Source: Xiphydria camelus
Lineage: Eukaryota; Arthropoda; Insecta; Hymenoptera; Xiphydriidae
Assembly (NCBI GenBank): GCA_963678675.1
Contig: OY783193.1
Span: forward strand, 21,631,309 to 21,695,308
Direction of reading: 5' to 3'
DNA: 64,000 nucleotides
A program made the translations under genes and the position numbers. Below, piece after piece: positions 53,961-64,000 of the stretch. The notes under the pieces are model-generated. The model searched no databases, was not told the DNA's origin, and was given only the letters and a program-made list of their open reading frames with translations. Position 1 is the stretch's first letter; each line of letters opens with the position of its first letter.

Positions 53961-54241
53961 TTTGGAATTTGTACATGAGGAGAATATGTTGGAGAATGTT
54001 GTCAGGGTTGGCCATAGTTTTGACTTTTGCCCATAATTTCCATGTAAAAAGAATTCTTATAATTACTGCGCATTCTTAGAAAGGTCCGGGAAAAAGAAAA
54101 CTTTTCCGAGATATGACGAACTGATTGGATGAAAAATTAAAAAGTAATGGGTATTTTTTAAAAATTAGAAATACTGTCAAGGTTGGCCAGTGCTGTCTAG
54201 GTTGGCCAGCTACTGAAAATCGACGAAATATAGGCGCTAAA

Positions 54242-54430
54242 TTATTCTGAATCGCAGTTTTGACAAGTGAAGTAGCTGGTCGTCATTTTCGCGTACTTCA
54301 AATGCACTTCTCTTTTGCATTCAATGCATGCAACGGAATTGTTACTATTCAAGCGATGAGGCACCGCTTCCAAACAGATGAGGCAAAAGTCCTCGTCTTC
54401 ATCCGAAAAGGGCTTTTGAAATGAAACTTC
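54242..54430 (-). pseudogene. Zinc-finger C-terminus of a Tigger/pogo-like transposase
   Basis: The minus-strand frame reads DEDEDFCLICLEAVPHRLNS, then VACIECKREVHLKYAKM, then YFTCQNCDSE and stop. C-x2-C, C-x2-C-x4-H and C-x2-C form the PHD-like tail seen in many insect pogo/Tigger-type transposases. The Cys expected after HLK is replaced by Tyr, so zinc binding is probably impaired. Upstream the frame runs into the 54430-54900 repeat, so the rest of the protein is absent. Confidence 0.55.
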
Positions 54431-54940
54431 TTTGCTGAGGGTACTTAAAGCGCGCTCTATACAACGAAAAAACCGTAACGAAACCCACACACTCCAGCGC
54501 TACCGTACGTGACTCACTCATACACCGATCTCGACCCTGCCCCATTACACCGCTCTGGGCTCGGCCCCATCCCACCGCTCTCCACCATTCCCCATTCAAC
54601 TGCTCACGACCGAGCGTTGACTAAAGCCATGTGTCGACTTGGCGCGGCGGCCTCACGAGCCAGCCTCGCAAAATATGTATTCCCCCGTCGCAAAGGGGAC
54701 TTCTACGTCATTTCTTACCGATCATTATTATCGCAACCTAAGTAACGCGTTAATCTAGATCTAATATGTGCATTGGTCGCAACGACGAGGTGGGCGGTAT
54801 GTCTTGGTGAATGTAGATTGCGAATGCGTTCGCAGTCCCTCACATTTCCCTTAAAACAACCTCGCAGTGTATCTAATTATAAACCACGGCTACATCACGG
54901 AATTACTGCATCTCTTTGAATCCAATATAATCACCAGTAA

Positions 54941-55095
54941 CCCAGATAGAAAAGTTCCTCCAGAATTGCGGTACAATGTCACGGTAGAAATATCAGTTTC
55001 TACCGACACGACGTGCTCCGACCGACAAGGTCTGCATCAACTTTGGCAGTATATTGGCGGCACTGCACTAATCCTGTGGCACTTTTCTATCTGGG
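54941..55095. mobile_element. 155-bp MITE with CCCAGATAGAAAAG ends
   Basis: The ends CCCAGATAGAAAAG and complement match the inner inverted motif of the 1529-2897 foldback family, and the middle (TACCGACACGACGTGCTCCG, TGGCGGCACTGCACTAATCC) is shared with it. The partner segment near 38890-38910 lacks it; comparison gives AA as the only duplicated bases (54939-54940 and 55096-55097). Confidence 0.85.
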
Positions 55096-55504
55096 AATAT
55101 TGTGTGAGTGCAGTATTAAATCATTTCAACTAACCGATACGGTTTAAATCCACCTCTCCACGTTTTCGGTTACTAGTCGTGTCACGCAGTAGGGTCTTCC
55201 AGATTTACGACCCCGAGGAGATCTACTCTTCATCGCAACTGTTATAGTTATTAACTTGAAACTGAAGAATAAATGAAGCAAACATAAATCTAGCGTTTAG
55301 GATCCTTTCTTCGGCTTATCCGTAAGATGATATGAGAAGCCAGACTAGAGGGCGCAGGGTCAGTTGTGAGTTGTTTGCATTTCGTTTGTCGCATTTTTAG
55401 ATTTCCGGATTTTACCGCGTCGAGTAGCCGACCATATAGAGCTCGTGTAGTCTGCGATCGGAGTCGCGACCTTTTTGAGTAACCACCGTGCATTACTGTG
55501 CATT

Positions 55505-55507
<3 letters not shown>

Positions 55508-55547
<40 letters not shown>
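55508..55547. repeat. (TG)n microsatellite, ~19 repeats
   Basis: An uninterrupted TG/CA dinucleotide run, in the place where copy A (38337-38360) has CACACACACGCGCGCG-type sequence. Confidence 0.95.
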
Positions 55548-55735
55548 TAAAAGTGCGGTGTATGCGGGTACAGCACGAGCGGGAGCGATACGGCGAGTGC
55601 ATGCGTGAGTGGGGGGAGACCCTTGTACAGTGTGTGAGACGTTTAGTCCGACGGTGGCCTGTGCCGAATAAACTTGGAACGACAGCCGGAGTACCTTATT
55701 GACCCACAATTCCCTCAAACATCACCAAAAGTATT

Positions 55736-55882
55736 ATGGCAAAAACAGGAAAACAACGGGCAAAAGAGTTTCGTGACAGGCAACGTGTAAAGAAAGCGAT
55801 AACGAAAGCGATGACGAAAACGATGACGAAGGCAATACTGGTACAGAACGAAGTCGAGAATGGAGAGGGGGGTTTAAATTAA
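55736..55882 (+). CDS. Small basic ORF MAKTGKQRAKEF..., copy B
   Basis: 48 codons starting MAKTGKQRAKEFRDRQRVKK, followed by an internal ACGAAAGCGATG-type triplet expansion (KAITKAMTKTMTKA) and a stop. Copy A is at 38028-38192. Conservation of the first 20 residues against divergence afterwards suggests past coding, but the frame is short and the function unknown. Confidence 0.4.
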   Translation: MAKTGKQRAKEFRDRQRVKKAITKAMTKTMTKAILVQNEVENGEGGLN

Positions 55883-55916
55883 CACAATCAAATAGTGATG
55901 TATCTGATAAAAAAAA

Positions 55917-56112
55917 ACAAAACATGTGGCCGCCACGCGCGAAGGAAGTGAAACTTCCATACCAGTTTCTCTGAATTTGATTCCGGTGGTATTAGTTTCA
56001 ATTGGCTCTATACAAGTCTTTCTTCGTAGAGCCAATTGAAACAAATACCACCGGAATCAAATTCAAAGAAACTGGTATCGAAGTTTCACTTCCTTCGCGC
56101 GTGGCGGCCACA
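55917..56112. mobile_element. MITE with ACAAAACGTGTGGCCGCCAC ends, copy 3
   Basis: Ends slightly degraded (ACAAAACATGTGGCCGCCAC); inner arms and loop as in copies 1 and 2. Confidence 0.9.
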
Positions 56113-56134
56113 TAGACTAAGAGCTAGTGACATT

Positions 56135-56530
56135 TTTCAGTGATTATTTAGTTAAGGCCTATTTTTTGAGAGAATGTTATGGGGAGCATGTCTAAGTGCC
56201 ATCCGTGAGGATTAACCTTGATAGCGGTATGGGAGGCTGGCGGAACGCCCCCAACTTGTAAAAAATAGTGCACAAAATTATTATTTAGTTAAGGCTGAAA
56301 TTGTGTTTACTATTCATCTGGTAGTCCACAATTATGAATATAAATTGGCGGATCGATTGGCCGGCATTAAAAGGGTGGCGGATCATCCTAAATACGTCGT
56401 GTGAACAATAAAATTTTTATTATTTAGTTAAGCCTCAATTTTTAATATGTTATTGAAGTAACTGTTTCAAGTGGAAATTTAAATTGGCGGAACGAAATAT
56501 TGGCATTAACTACCTGGCGGAACGGTTTAA
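56135..56530 (+). repeat. Tandem repeat, ~135 bp x 3, with GGCGGAAC motifs
   Basis: ATTATTTAGTTAAGGCC-like starts recur at about 56143, 56281 and 56415. Each is followed by TTGGCGGATCGAT/GGCGGAACGAAAT-type segments about 75 and 115 bases later. Divergence between units is high, so the array is old. No gene is supported. Confidence 0.7.
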
Positions 56531-57110
56531 ACATCCATTGTGCGCGCCTCAATTTCGTGTTGTTTGCCGCAGAATTTTTTGTATTAGGAATGCTTCTAAT
56601 ATAGATAATGATTTTGTTTATTTTCTGGAATCTTTTTAGTAATAATAGTAATTTAGTTTCCCTGGAGTTAATATTTTAGCGCTCATTCAATATTGATAAA
56701 GAGCTTCAATATATCAATCAAATATCAGTCTTATGTTAGGACACTCAACATTTTATTTGTGATGTCAGATGTTTTAACAATTTTTAAAACGGATGAATGA
56801 TATAATTTTTTTTAGAATACCCTTTTGGCATTTGACCGACCGACGATAGTTAGATTCGTTTTTAGCGTACAGAAATCTATAAGAATCACCGGCCTCGCGA
56901 GACAGCCTCGCAAAGTCGATACGCGGCTTTAAGACACCCAAATGTTATTTTTGTCACTCAGTGTCAAATACTCGGTTTCATGGGCGTCCTCGACGCATGT
57001 GAAATCATTTTTCACACATCAATTCGTGAAAAGTTGCGCAGTGTGTGAAATAACCTGCGAAGTGCGTGAAATCGTCAACCTCGTATTTGACACTTAGGGC
57101 CGGTTTTACA
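56531..57110. other. Unassigned spacer with a hAT-like MITE fragment
   Basis: 56855-56890 is the terminal arm fragment of the 17211-17887 family (GTACAGAAATCTATAAGAAT). 56940-57090 has repeated TGTGAAA/GTGTGAAAT and TCAAATACTCG/GTATTTGACACT inverted phrases. No ORF of note. Confidence 0.45.
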
Positions 57111-57114
57111 AAAA

Positions 57115-57240
57115 ATAGAATTCGTTATTCGGTTGTTTCGCGCCGTTTTAACGAGTGTGATTACCGTACTCGCTTCGCTCGTGCGGCAAACTTCACACTC
57201 GTTAAAAACGGCGCTTCACGCCCTCATAACGAAAAAAACT
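57115..57240. repeat. Hairpin with AACGAGTGTGA arms
   Basis: CGCCGTTTTAACGAGTGTGA and TCACACTCGTTAAAAACGGC face each other across a CGCTTCGCTCGTGCGG loop. The GGGCCGGTTTTAC start at 57097 matches the end of the palindrome at 42630-42770, so this may be a related insertion. Confidence 0.65.
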
Positions 57241-57840
57241 ATTGTGATGTCAGATGGTTTAATCGGTTCGTACAGTTTGATAATATCACGATCGAAAATA
57301 CCCCGCCAACCTATAGCTAATCTTGCCTCAACGAAGCGGTATATTTCGGCGAATGTGTAATACCGAGCCAGCTGAAGGGGAGGAATGTCGAATTCAGTCG
57401 ATGGTTGATCGGGAATCCCCAATGCCTGGCTTATCCAGGTACAGGGGGTCAATTCACGGTCCGAGATAGCCTGACGCATCCTCACAGTCGAGAAAAATAT
57501 CCGGCATTCTTAATCGTGAATGCGTAGCTCGGGAAATTCTTTACAACGTCATTTTCTCCCTTTGGACACGGACCTCGGGAAATCCCCAGCATCATCTTTT
57601 GTTCTACGTCGGCGACGCTATCCCCTCCGTCGACGAAATGTCGCTACGTTTCAATGATATGAGACGCAGCTAAACGCGTCTTCAATGCATTATCAACTAT
57701 CGTATCGTGTTCCGAGGTCCTGCACCGAGTCAATTCAGTATAACCCATTGCAAACCATCCAGAGGCTCGATCGCGCGGCGATCGAGCAATGTCGTCTTCG
57801 CCTTCGTGTATATTTTGTTGCAGAAAAACGTCCAAAGTAA
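57216..57840 (-). pseudogene. Decayed coding-like stretch, three frames
   Basis: On the minus strand three successive open pieces occur in different frames: 57840-57644 (GEDDIARSPRDRASGWFAMG), about 57640-57490 (HFVDGGDSVADVEQKM, then NFPSYAFTIKNAGYFSRL) and 57485-57216 (TPCTWISQALGIPDQPSTEF). Composition and amino-acid mix look protein-like and the pieces abut with one-base shifts. I do not recognise the family; a virus-derived endogenous copy or a host gene relic are both possible. Confidence 0.35.
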
Positions 57841-57848
57841 TATTATTT

Positions 57849-60800
57849 GAAGTAGAATCCCTTGCGAAATGTAGAAAAATCTTTTCAATACGCGAAAAAT
57901 TAAAATTTTAATATTCTGACGTAGTTATCCCAGTCACAGTCGATAAAGTGCATGGTTATCACGTGAAGTGTTATAAATATTTTACGTCTCTCAATTCGAA
58001 ATATCTGAGTGATGATTCATTATTGTACGACCCGCCGCCAGTGTCTAGTGAAATATCTACATCATCAACAGAAACAACAGCATCATGTGCCCAAGTTGCA
58101 TCTGGATTGCAAGCCAATGACACCGTAACGGATGTTGCAGGTCCATCGACTCAAGAGCAATCAGGTACTAAAATTGTTAAGACCACTGAAAAAACTGAGG
58201 AAAATACGATGGCGTCAATACAATATCTCGTATCTCCATGGAGAATGATTTTATAGAAACACTTCACAGCCTTATTTTATTGGCGATACGAGGTATTGTA
58301 TTTGTTTTTGACAAATAACAAGTAGGACTTGTTAATTGAATTAATGTCATTGTGGCGCAACCTAGCGATTCATTATTGAGCCGTTAGTTTTGAAAGTGGC
58401 CTAAGTTCATTTATACTTAAATTAAAATATTAAAGGGTTTGTGTTCCAATGCAATTAAAAATATACGTATAGGATACCAATGAATCATACTGCTTAAGTG
58501 TATCTAAAGGAGTTAAATTTACAGTTCCTATACAAATAATGGCAATTATTAATTGAATGCGTTTTCTTACCTCCATTCTTACCAAGAATGGAGTTAAGCC
58601 ACTTGCAAAGTTAACAACCAGATTCGTTATAGAATGTGCAAGAGCCCAAGTGCATTCAACATAATTTAAAATGCTTCAAATTGAAAAAACAATACTCAAT
58701 GTATTTTATATATTTTCACAACACTTCAAAAGCAAAATTTGTGCAATTGAGAACATTTTTTAACTACATAAATTACAAAACAATGTACTGCTCATGTACA
58801 TTTTGTGTGTGTGAGGGATTTGAAGAAGTCATGATGCTCCGGTGGTATGTAAGTCTATTATGTCCTTCAATTTTCTTGTTGCAATTTGCCTTGCACATTT
58901 TTGATTTATGGCTTTGTTTTTGAGATATTTATTTGAATTTATAGGATTGTAAACACGTCTAAAGCTAAGTTTAAAAGCTGCGCTGAATTAAAAATATCGA
59001 GAAAGCCTTTCGTGCCAATCGGACTAAAAATGAGACGATCAAGTGACCCTCAATCATTTTTATCATCACATTTTTTATACATTTGTCACTTGTATCTATT
59101 TGGTAGAATGTGTGTACCTAATTTCTTGTAAATATTCAAGTTTCTTACTGTTCCGTCGAACAATAGACGGAATTCGGTAGGTCGGTTAGAAGACACTTAT
59201 TAACAAGGATTTCTTATGAAAGTCTACTTCTTTTGTTGTTCTAAACCGCGTACATGAGATACGAAAAAAAAGTAAATAAAATAGAAATATAATTTATTTG
59301 TTTATTTTATTTATTTATTTCTTGTCATATATTTGATGTATGTCTCGTCAGTGATAAAATATTGAACAGTTCAACAGTTTTGGCCTCTCATACCGTATCT
59401 TCTTGGTAGTTCAATCACAAGTTTTGGCCTGTCTGCAACCTTATAAATTGAAATATCTCAAAAACGAAGCCATAGATCAAAAATTTGCGAGGGTGATTTT
59501 TTTTCTAAATTAAACAGGGAATCAAAAAATTCAATTTTCTGTGTAAAATATCCAGTAGCGCCGAAAATTGGGAGGGGGGAAATGGGTACCGGCCCCCAGT
59601 ATCTACGCCACTGGAGAATTTAAAAAATGATTTTTTAATCATTACTTAGAGGTATACTACATTCGTATGTGTGTGTGCGAAAGGTAATGGAAATCGGTCC
59701 AGTGGTTTAGAAGTTATGATGAGGAAACCAGTTTTTTAAACTTTGACACCCTGTATCTTTGTTAGTAAACATTTAAACAAAACATTTTCTTATGAAAGTA
59801 CTTTTTTTGTTCTATCGCATATCAAAAATAATGACGTTAAACCTCGACCACCCTGTTATCATAAGTTTATTTTATGGTATCTGTAAGACACTCGCCGAAA
59901 AAGTCGTCGAGGGGAAAGACTTAATTATTGAACTAACTCCGAAAACTTATGTGTCCAAAATTATAGTATTTACTCTGAATATACTGAACCTCAAATGCTT
60001 TACTGATAGATAACTTCAAGTTGTACATGTAACTACGGGCAGCAGAAAATAATTGACAAATGGACTTAGACCACTTTCAAAATAAACGGCTCATATAATA
60101 TATTGATTTTAAAAAATGGAGATACGAGGTATTGTATTAACACCATCGTATTATTTTAATTGAAATAGAACAAACGAATGAAATGAATCGTTTGTCCACA
60201 GGAGTCATTGATGACGAGCCTAAGATTCTTACTACTGTTAGGATGAATGTCCAACAACTGCTGAATCTGCAGCACTGTATTTTTTGTAAAAAAAAAACAA
60301 AGAAAAAGTAAAGGTCTTTTACAACCTTTACACACTTTGGATGTCAAAACTATTGAAAATATTATCATACCGCAAGCGCATACTCTGCAAGACACAGAAA
60401 TGTTAGAAGTGATGAATGGTCAAGTTCATGATATTAATCAAATAAAATATCATTTACTTTGTAAAAATGAATACGATCGCCATGTAAAAACCATTCTGGA
60501 TGATCGTGCGCCTACAGCTTGGCATGGAATTAGAGATTGTCATCGGGAGGCTTTCCGAGAAGTTTCCTCCTACATTGATGAAAATGTAATCAAAAATAGC
60601 CGTTGTGTTTTTCTGACTTTTCTTCATACACTATATAATACCACTCTGCGAAATGTCTGCGAAAAGAATATGAAAACGTCTCCAACTTTTGCAACTCTCC
60701 ATGTAGTTAATTCAAAAATTGAGGAAATATATAGTCAAGACATTCAGTTCATTACAATACAAAAAGGAAAAGTTGTAGCACCTAAATCCGGAATAATAAT

Positions 60801-63800
60801 TGATGATGAACTTTTTGCAACAATGGAGAAAAGTGATATGATTCAAAAGTCAGCGATTTATCTCAGGGAAAAGGTTTTACGTCTTGAAAAAAAAAAATTG
60901 CCTGAAGACGTGACGATGGAGGATATTTTAGCTGGAGAATGTTCTATCCCTGAAGAATTGCAGAATTTTTTTCTGACTTATCGGAGGTACACGCACGCGA
61001 CGCCGAAAAAATGATGATTATCAAAGAAAAGCTACGTCGTTCAGTTTTGACGTTATAACCGCTATCAGCAAAGGACATAAAAACATCAAAGCATTTGACA
61101 CTTGGAATATCTCTGAAAAGTTTAACTAGTAGGAAAATAATTGATCTGATAAATCGGCTAGGTCACTGTGCTAGTTACCATGTTCTTGAAGAAATCGAGA
61201 CAGAGTTAACATTTTCGTCAACTGCTCGAGACGAACTATGCCCTGTGGAGATAGTTAAATCTTCGATGTTAAATACAGGCGTGGCGTATGATAACTTTGA
61301 CAGGTATGTCGAAACTCGAACAGGAAAAGATACCCTTCACGATACTGTAGGTATCATATACCAAGACATCGAATCACATCGTGCAACTGAGCGCACAACT
61401 GATGGATCTTCCACCTCTGGTTTTGATGCTGATGCTTTTTCCGTTTATTCTGTTGCTGTTGCGAGAACGTCAACGTCAGATCAGCCCGCGAATCCTCCTG
61501 GTCCATCATCAACGACAAGTCAGTCCATGGATCCACCTGAACTTACATCGAATCTGTCACTTACTCCAACTGTCTCTAGGAAAAGACAAAGAACGTTTGA
61601 AGCTGTTGTTCCTGATATAGAACCGTATTATAAAAAGCCGAAAATGAACAAACTTCTATTACGCAATGATGATGAACGTCGTCTCGCTATCCCTGAAAAT
61701 CTCTCAATTATTAAAACAGTTGATCGGATGTGGATGTTGAATCACGCCATAAAAATTGATAACATTCCGATGTGGGTTGGCTACAACAGTTTATTATTCT
61801 CCGACACTAGCGCACAACAGATAGTTTCATATCAACAGATCAACAGATCTCCAACGGAAACATCGGTTATTAGTGAAACTATGAAACGGAGTCAAAAAAT
61901 TGGTGAGGAATTGAAACAGAAATACGTGGAAGTCACTTATGATTTAGCGATTGCAATGCCAGCCCTGAGAATTCAAAATACAGAACAACCCAAATTCGAT
62001 AATTTATTTATTCACTCGGCAGTTTTCACATCATGATGGCTTATTTTCATGCCATTGGAACATTCATCGACGAATGTGGGCTTTCTGAAATAATGGTTGA
62101 TAGTCAATTATTAGCAAGTGGCTCTGTTAGGGGATTTGTAGGCGGCAAGCATTTCAATCGATGCAAACCACTACACCCTTTGGTAGCTCTTGTACTCCGG
62201 ATTTTACATTTCGAGTCCTTTCTTGAATTCACTGATCGCACTTGGGACCCCGTTATTTTGGAAGAAATTGAAAAACTTTCAAAGGAACAAATCACTGACA
62301 CTACCATCACAATAAGTCCTGCATTGGAAAATATGTTGGGTAAATATGAAGAATATGAAAACGACACAATTGAGAGTGTATATGGAAAAACAGCACAGTT
62401 CTACGCAATCTACATAAATCTCATTCATAACTATTTATTATTGAGTCGCAGCATCCGAACAGGCGATTTCGATTTATTCAAATATGTGCTACCAAAAGTT
62501 GAACATTTATTTTTTGCAGTTAATCAACAAAATTATTCACGTTTCCTAGTACTTTATCACGATGCTTTATGCCGTGTTAATGAGACACATCCAGACTTGG
62601 AACATTCATTGAGAAGAGAAAGCTTTAGTAGCAAACGAACGAACAAGCCCTTTTCGCGACAGCCCATTAACCTCACTATGAAACAAACATACAATGCAGA
62701 TGCTGCCCGACATTTGTCAGTAGCTCATTTCACAAATTCTATTTCCGCACGTCAACTGTGGTCAAAAAGCCATGGCATTCGATCATCAATAATATCTCAT
62801 GTATTTGAGAATTCTGGCTTACATAAGAAACAAGATGTCACAGCTGAATTACAACCGAATAAAATCAAGTCCACCATACTGCAACGTGACACATTTCTTG
62901 AAACAATGAAGTCTAATTTAAATCCATTTAATGCAAAACTTGACAAACGCTGTCTATATAATATCAAGACTGGAAAAGCGGCACCAGACAACGTCTCGCA
63001 TTTTTTACTGGGCATATTAAAAAATGGTAATGAGCTACGCGAGAACTTTATAGCTGAATGTTCGGAAAAGTCTGATCGTTTCGACAAACCAATTAAAAAA
63101 AGGAAGATTCTAAATTTTGCATCAATTACTTCAAAGACAAAGGTGAAAGTTGGCAACAAAGTACAGGAAATAAGAATGCAGCGAAATACATTTGGGCGAT
63201 TATTATTAGCGCTCTCATGGAATTATGAAGTTGATCTGCCTAAAGTACTCTCTTATCCTCTAACAGTACGTCCGATGTCACTTTGTCACTTAGATGGCAC
63301 CATATGTAAAACTAACAAATCAACATTGATGAATTTGCTGGCAGCAGAAGTCGAAAGTGAAGCTCCACCGTATGTCGATGTTGTTTTATTGGACGGTTTT
63401 TTTTTATTCTGCATTTGATGAAAGATGTGCCTAGATTATTTGGAAACATAGGGAAGAAAATTTTGCAGATCATCACAAACTTCAAAGCTCACCGAATCGA
63501 CGTACTTTTTGACAGATATTCGCATCCATCCATTAAAGACTATGAGCATCATTTGCGCCAAGCGTGTTCAAGTAATTACGCGATCTCAGGACCAGAACAA
63601 ACTCGACCTACCGATTTTATGAAAGAGCTAGAGAATGATAATTTCGAAGAAGCCTTAGTTCAGTTCCTCATAAATCATTGGGCCAGTGATGAGTTTGCTT
63701 CTTATATAGGAGACAAAAATATTAACGTTAATTTGGACATTTGCTACAACTTCAAGAGTGAAAATGATAAAGTCGTGCGCACCCCGAATTATCATCTGTC

Positions 63801-64000
63801 ATGTCAATCTCACGAAGAGGCAGACACAAAAATTATTTATCATGCCTCAAAAATTGATCATCCTTCCAATATTCTGATTCGATGTTCAGACACAGATGTC
63901 TTGGTCATTTTATTAGGCAATATGGTGCACCTTAATCAGTCACACAAAATATGGATGGAGATGGGTGTTGGCAATTCACAGCGATATCTCGACGTGACAA
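57849..64000 (+). pseudogene. Long decayed multi-domain gene of an unnamed repeated family
   Basis: Pieces in order: a short-Cys N-terminus (SLAKCRKIF, GYHVKCYKYFTSL), a Ser/Thr-rich link, a Cys motif LLNLQHCIFCKKK near 60250-60290, a helical region (60300-61014), the motif YDNFDRYVETRTGKDTLHDT near 61280-61350, the region ASGSVRGFVGGKHFNRC near 62110-62165, and a C-terminal part with HEEADTKIIYHASK and RCSDTDVLVILLGN (63805-63925). The last pair resembles the acidic motifs of PIN/FEN-like nucleases. At least six frameshifts (about 60290, 60978, 61080, 62010, 63400) and a stop near 57911 break it. It runs off the window. Such proteins are repeated in ants, aphids and cnidarians; mobile origin is likely but unproven. 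Confidence 0.7.
58206..60148. mobile_element. TA-flanked insertion with ~33-bp inverted ends
   Basis: The ends CGATGGCGTCAATACAATAT and the complement of CGATGGTGTTAATACAATAC continue to CTCGTATCTCCAT, flanked by TA (58204-58205 and 60149-60150). Removing it joins the two parts of the surrounding gene in frame. The 1.94-kb interior is AT-rich with no transposase; an extra inverted end copy lies at 58286-58305, and a mariner-type ACACCCTGTAT stands at 59747-59757. TA target use fits Tc1/mariner relatives. Confidence 0.8.

Larger units (their letters stand above)
54420..56112. repeat. Inverted segmental copy, partner of 37796-39545
   Basis: Contains, in reverse order and orientation, the blocks of 37796-39545, with the MITE at 54941-55095 and a microsatellite-bearing part (55500-55700) unique to this copy. 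The copies ending at the same MITE edge suggests that the MITE is part of the duplicated unit. Confidence 0.8.

Overview
The window looks like a gene-poor, intron-rich stretch of an insect chromosome, most probably from an ant or another hymenopteran. This rests on spliced host exons (an immunoglobulin exon of the Dpr type, a broken ethanolamine-kinase copy with its intron) and on the transposon types present (mariners, a Ty3/gypsy retrotransposon with a tRNA-Pro primer site, a PIF1-type helicase fragment, an R1/jockey-like LINE). The taxon is inferred from remembered family resemblance, not a search. No bacterial operon, CRISPR array or intact rRNA is visible.

Region by region: 1-12.5 kb is nested DNA transposons. 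A very large inverted repeat (about 2.5-5.1 kb against 8.1-11.6 kb) has a Harbinger-like element in its left arm and a TTAA-flanked piggyBac-like element in its right arm, and each arm supplies the empty site of the other. A small non-repetitive island at 11.65-11.9 kb may be a signal-peptide exon. From 12.8 to 22.3 kb lies a zinc-finger/tyrosine-recombinase/Myb-like gene, broken by frameshifts and split by a 6.0-kb gypsy-type LTR retrotransposon on the minus strand, which itself carries a 0.68-kb palindromic hAT-like element. From 22.3 to 32.2 kb come foldback mariner derivatives (two with recognisable transposase remnants in the loop), a helicase fragment and a truncated LINE. From 32.9 to 37.7 kb is a giant foldback element whose arms hold about 14 and about 5 copies of a 127-bp tandem unit. 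From 37.8 to 56.1 kb there is an inverted pair of 1.7-kb segments 15 kb apart, a direct duplication with alternating palindromes, a TGACGT-rich element containing a 5S rRNA-like segment, two tRNA-derived SINE copies in the window as a whole, and the only convincing host exon (Dpr-like, 46.28-46.46 kb). From 57.8 kb to the end runs a long decayed multi-domain gene of a repeated, unnamed arthropod/cnidarian family, split by a 1.94-kb TA-flanked element.

The genes do not form a pathway. The logic of the region is layered insertion: at least six insertions can be ordered because a second copy or the interrupted reading frame shows the unoccupied target. Host function is limited to the Dpr-type exon, possibly the signal-peptide exon, and a dead kinase copy. 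Boundaries of repeat arms are read by eye and may be off by a few tens of bases.
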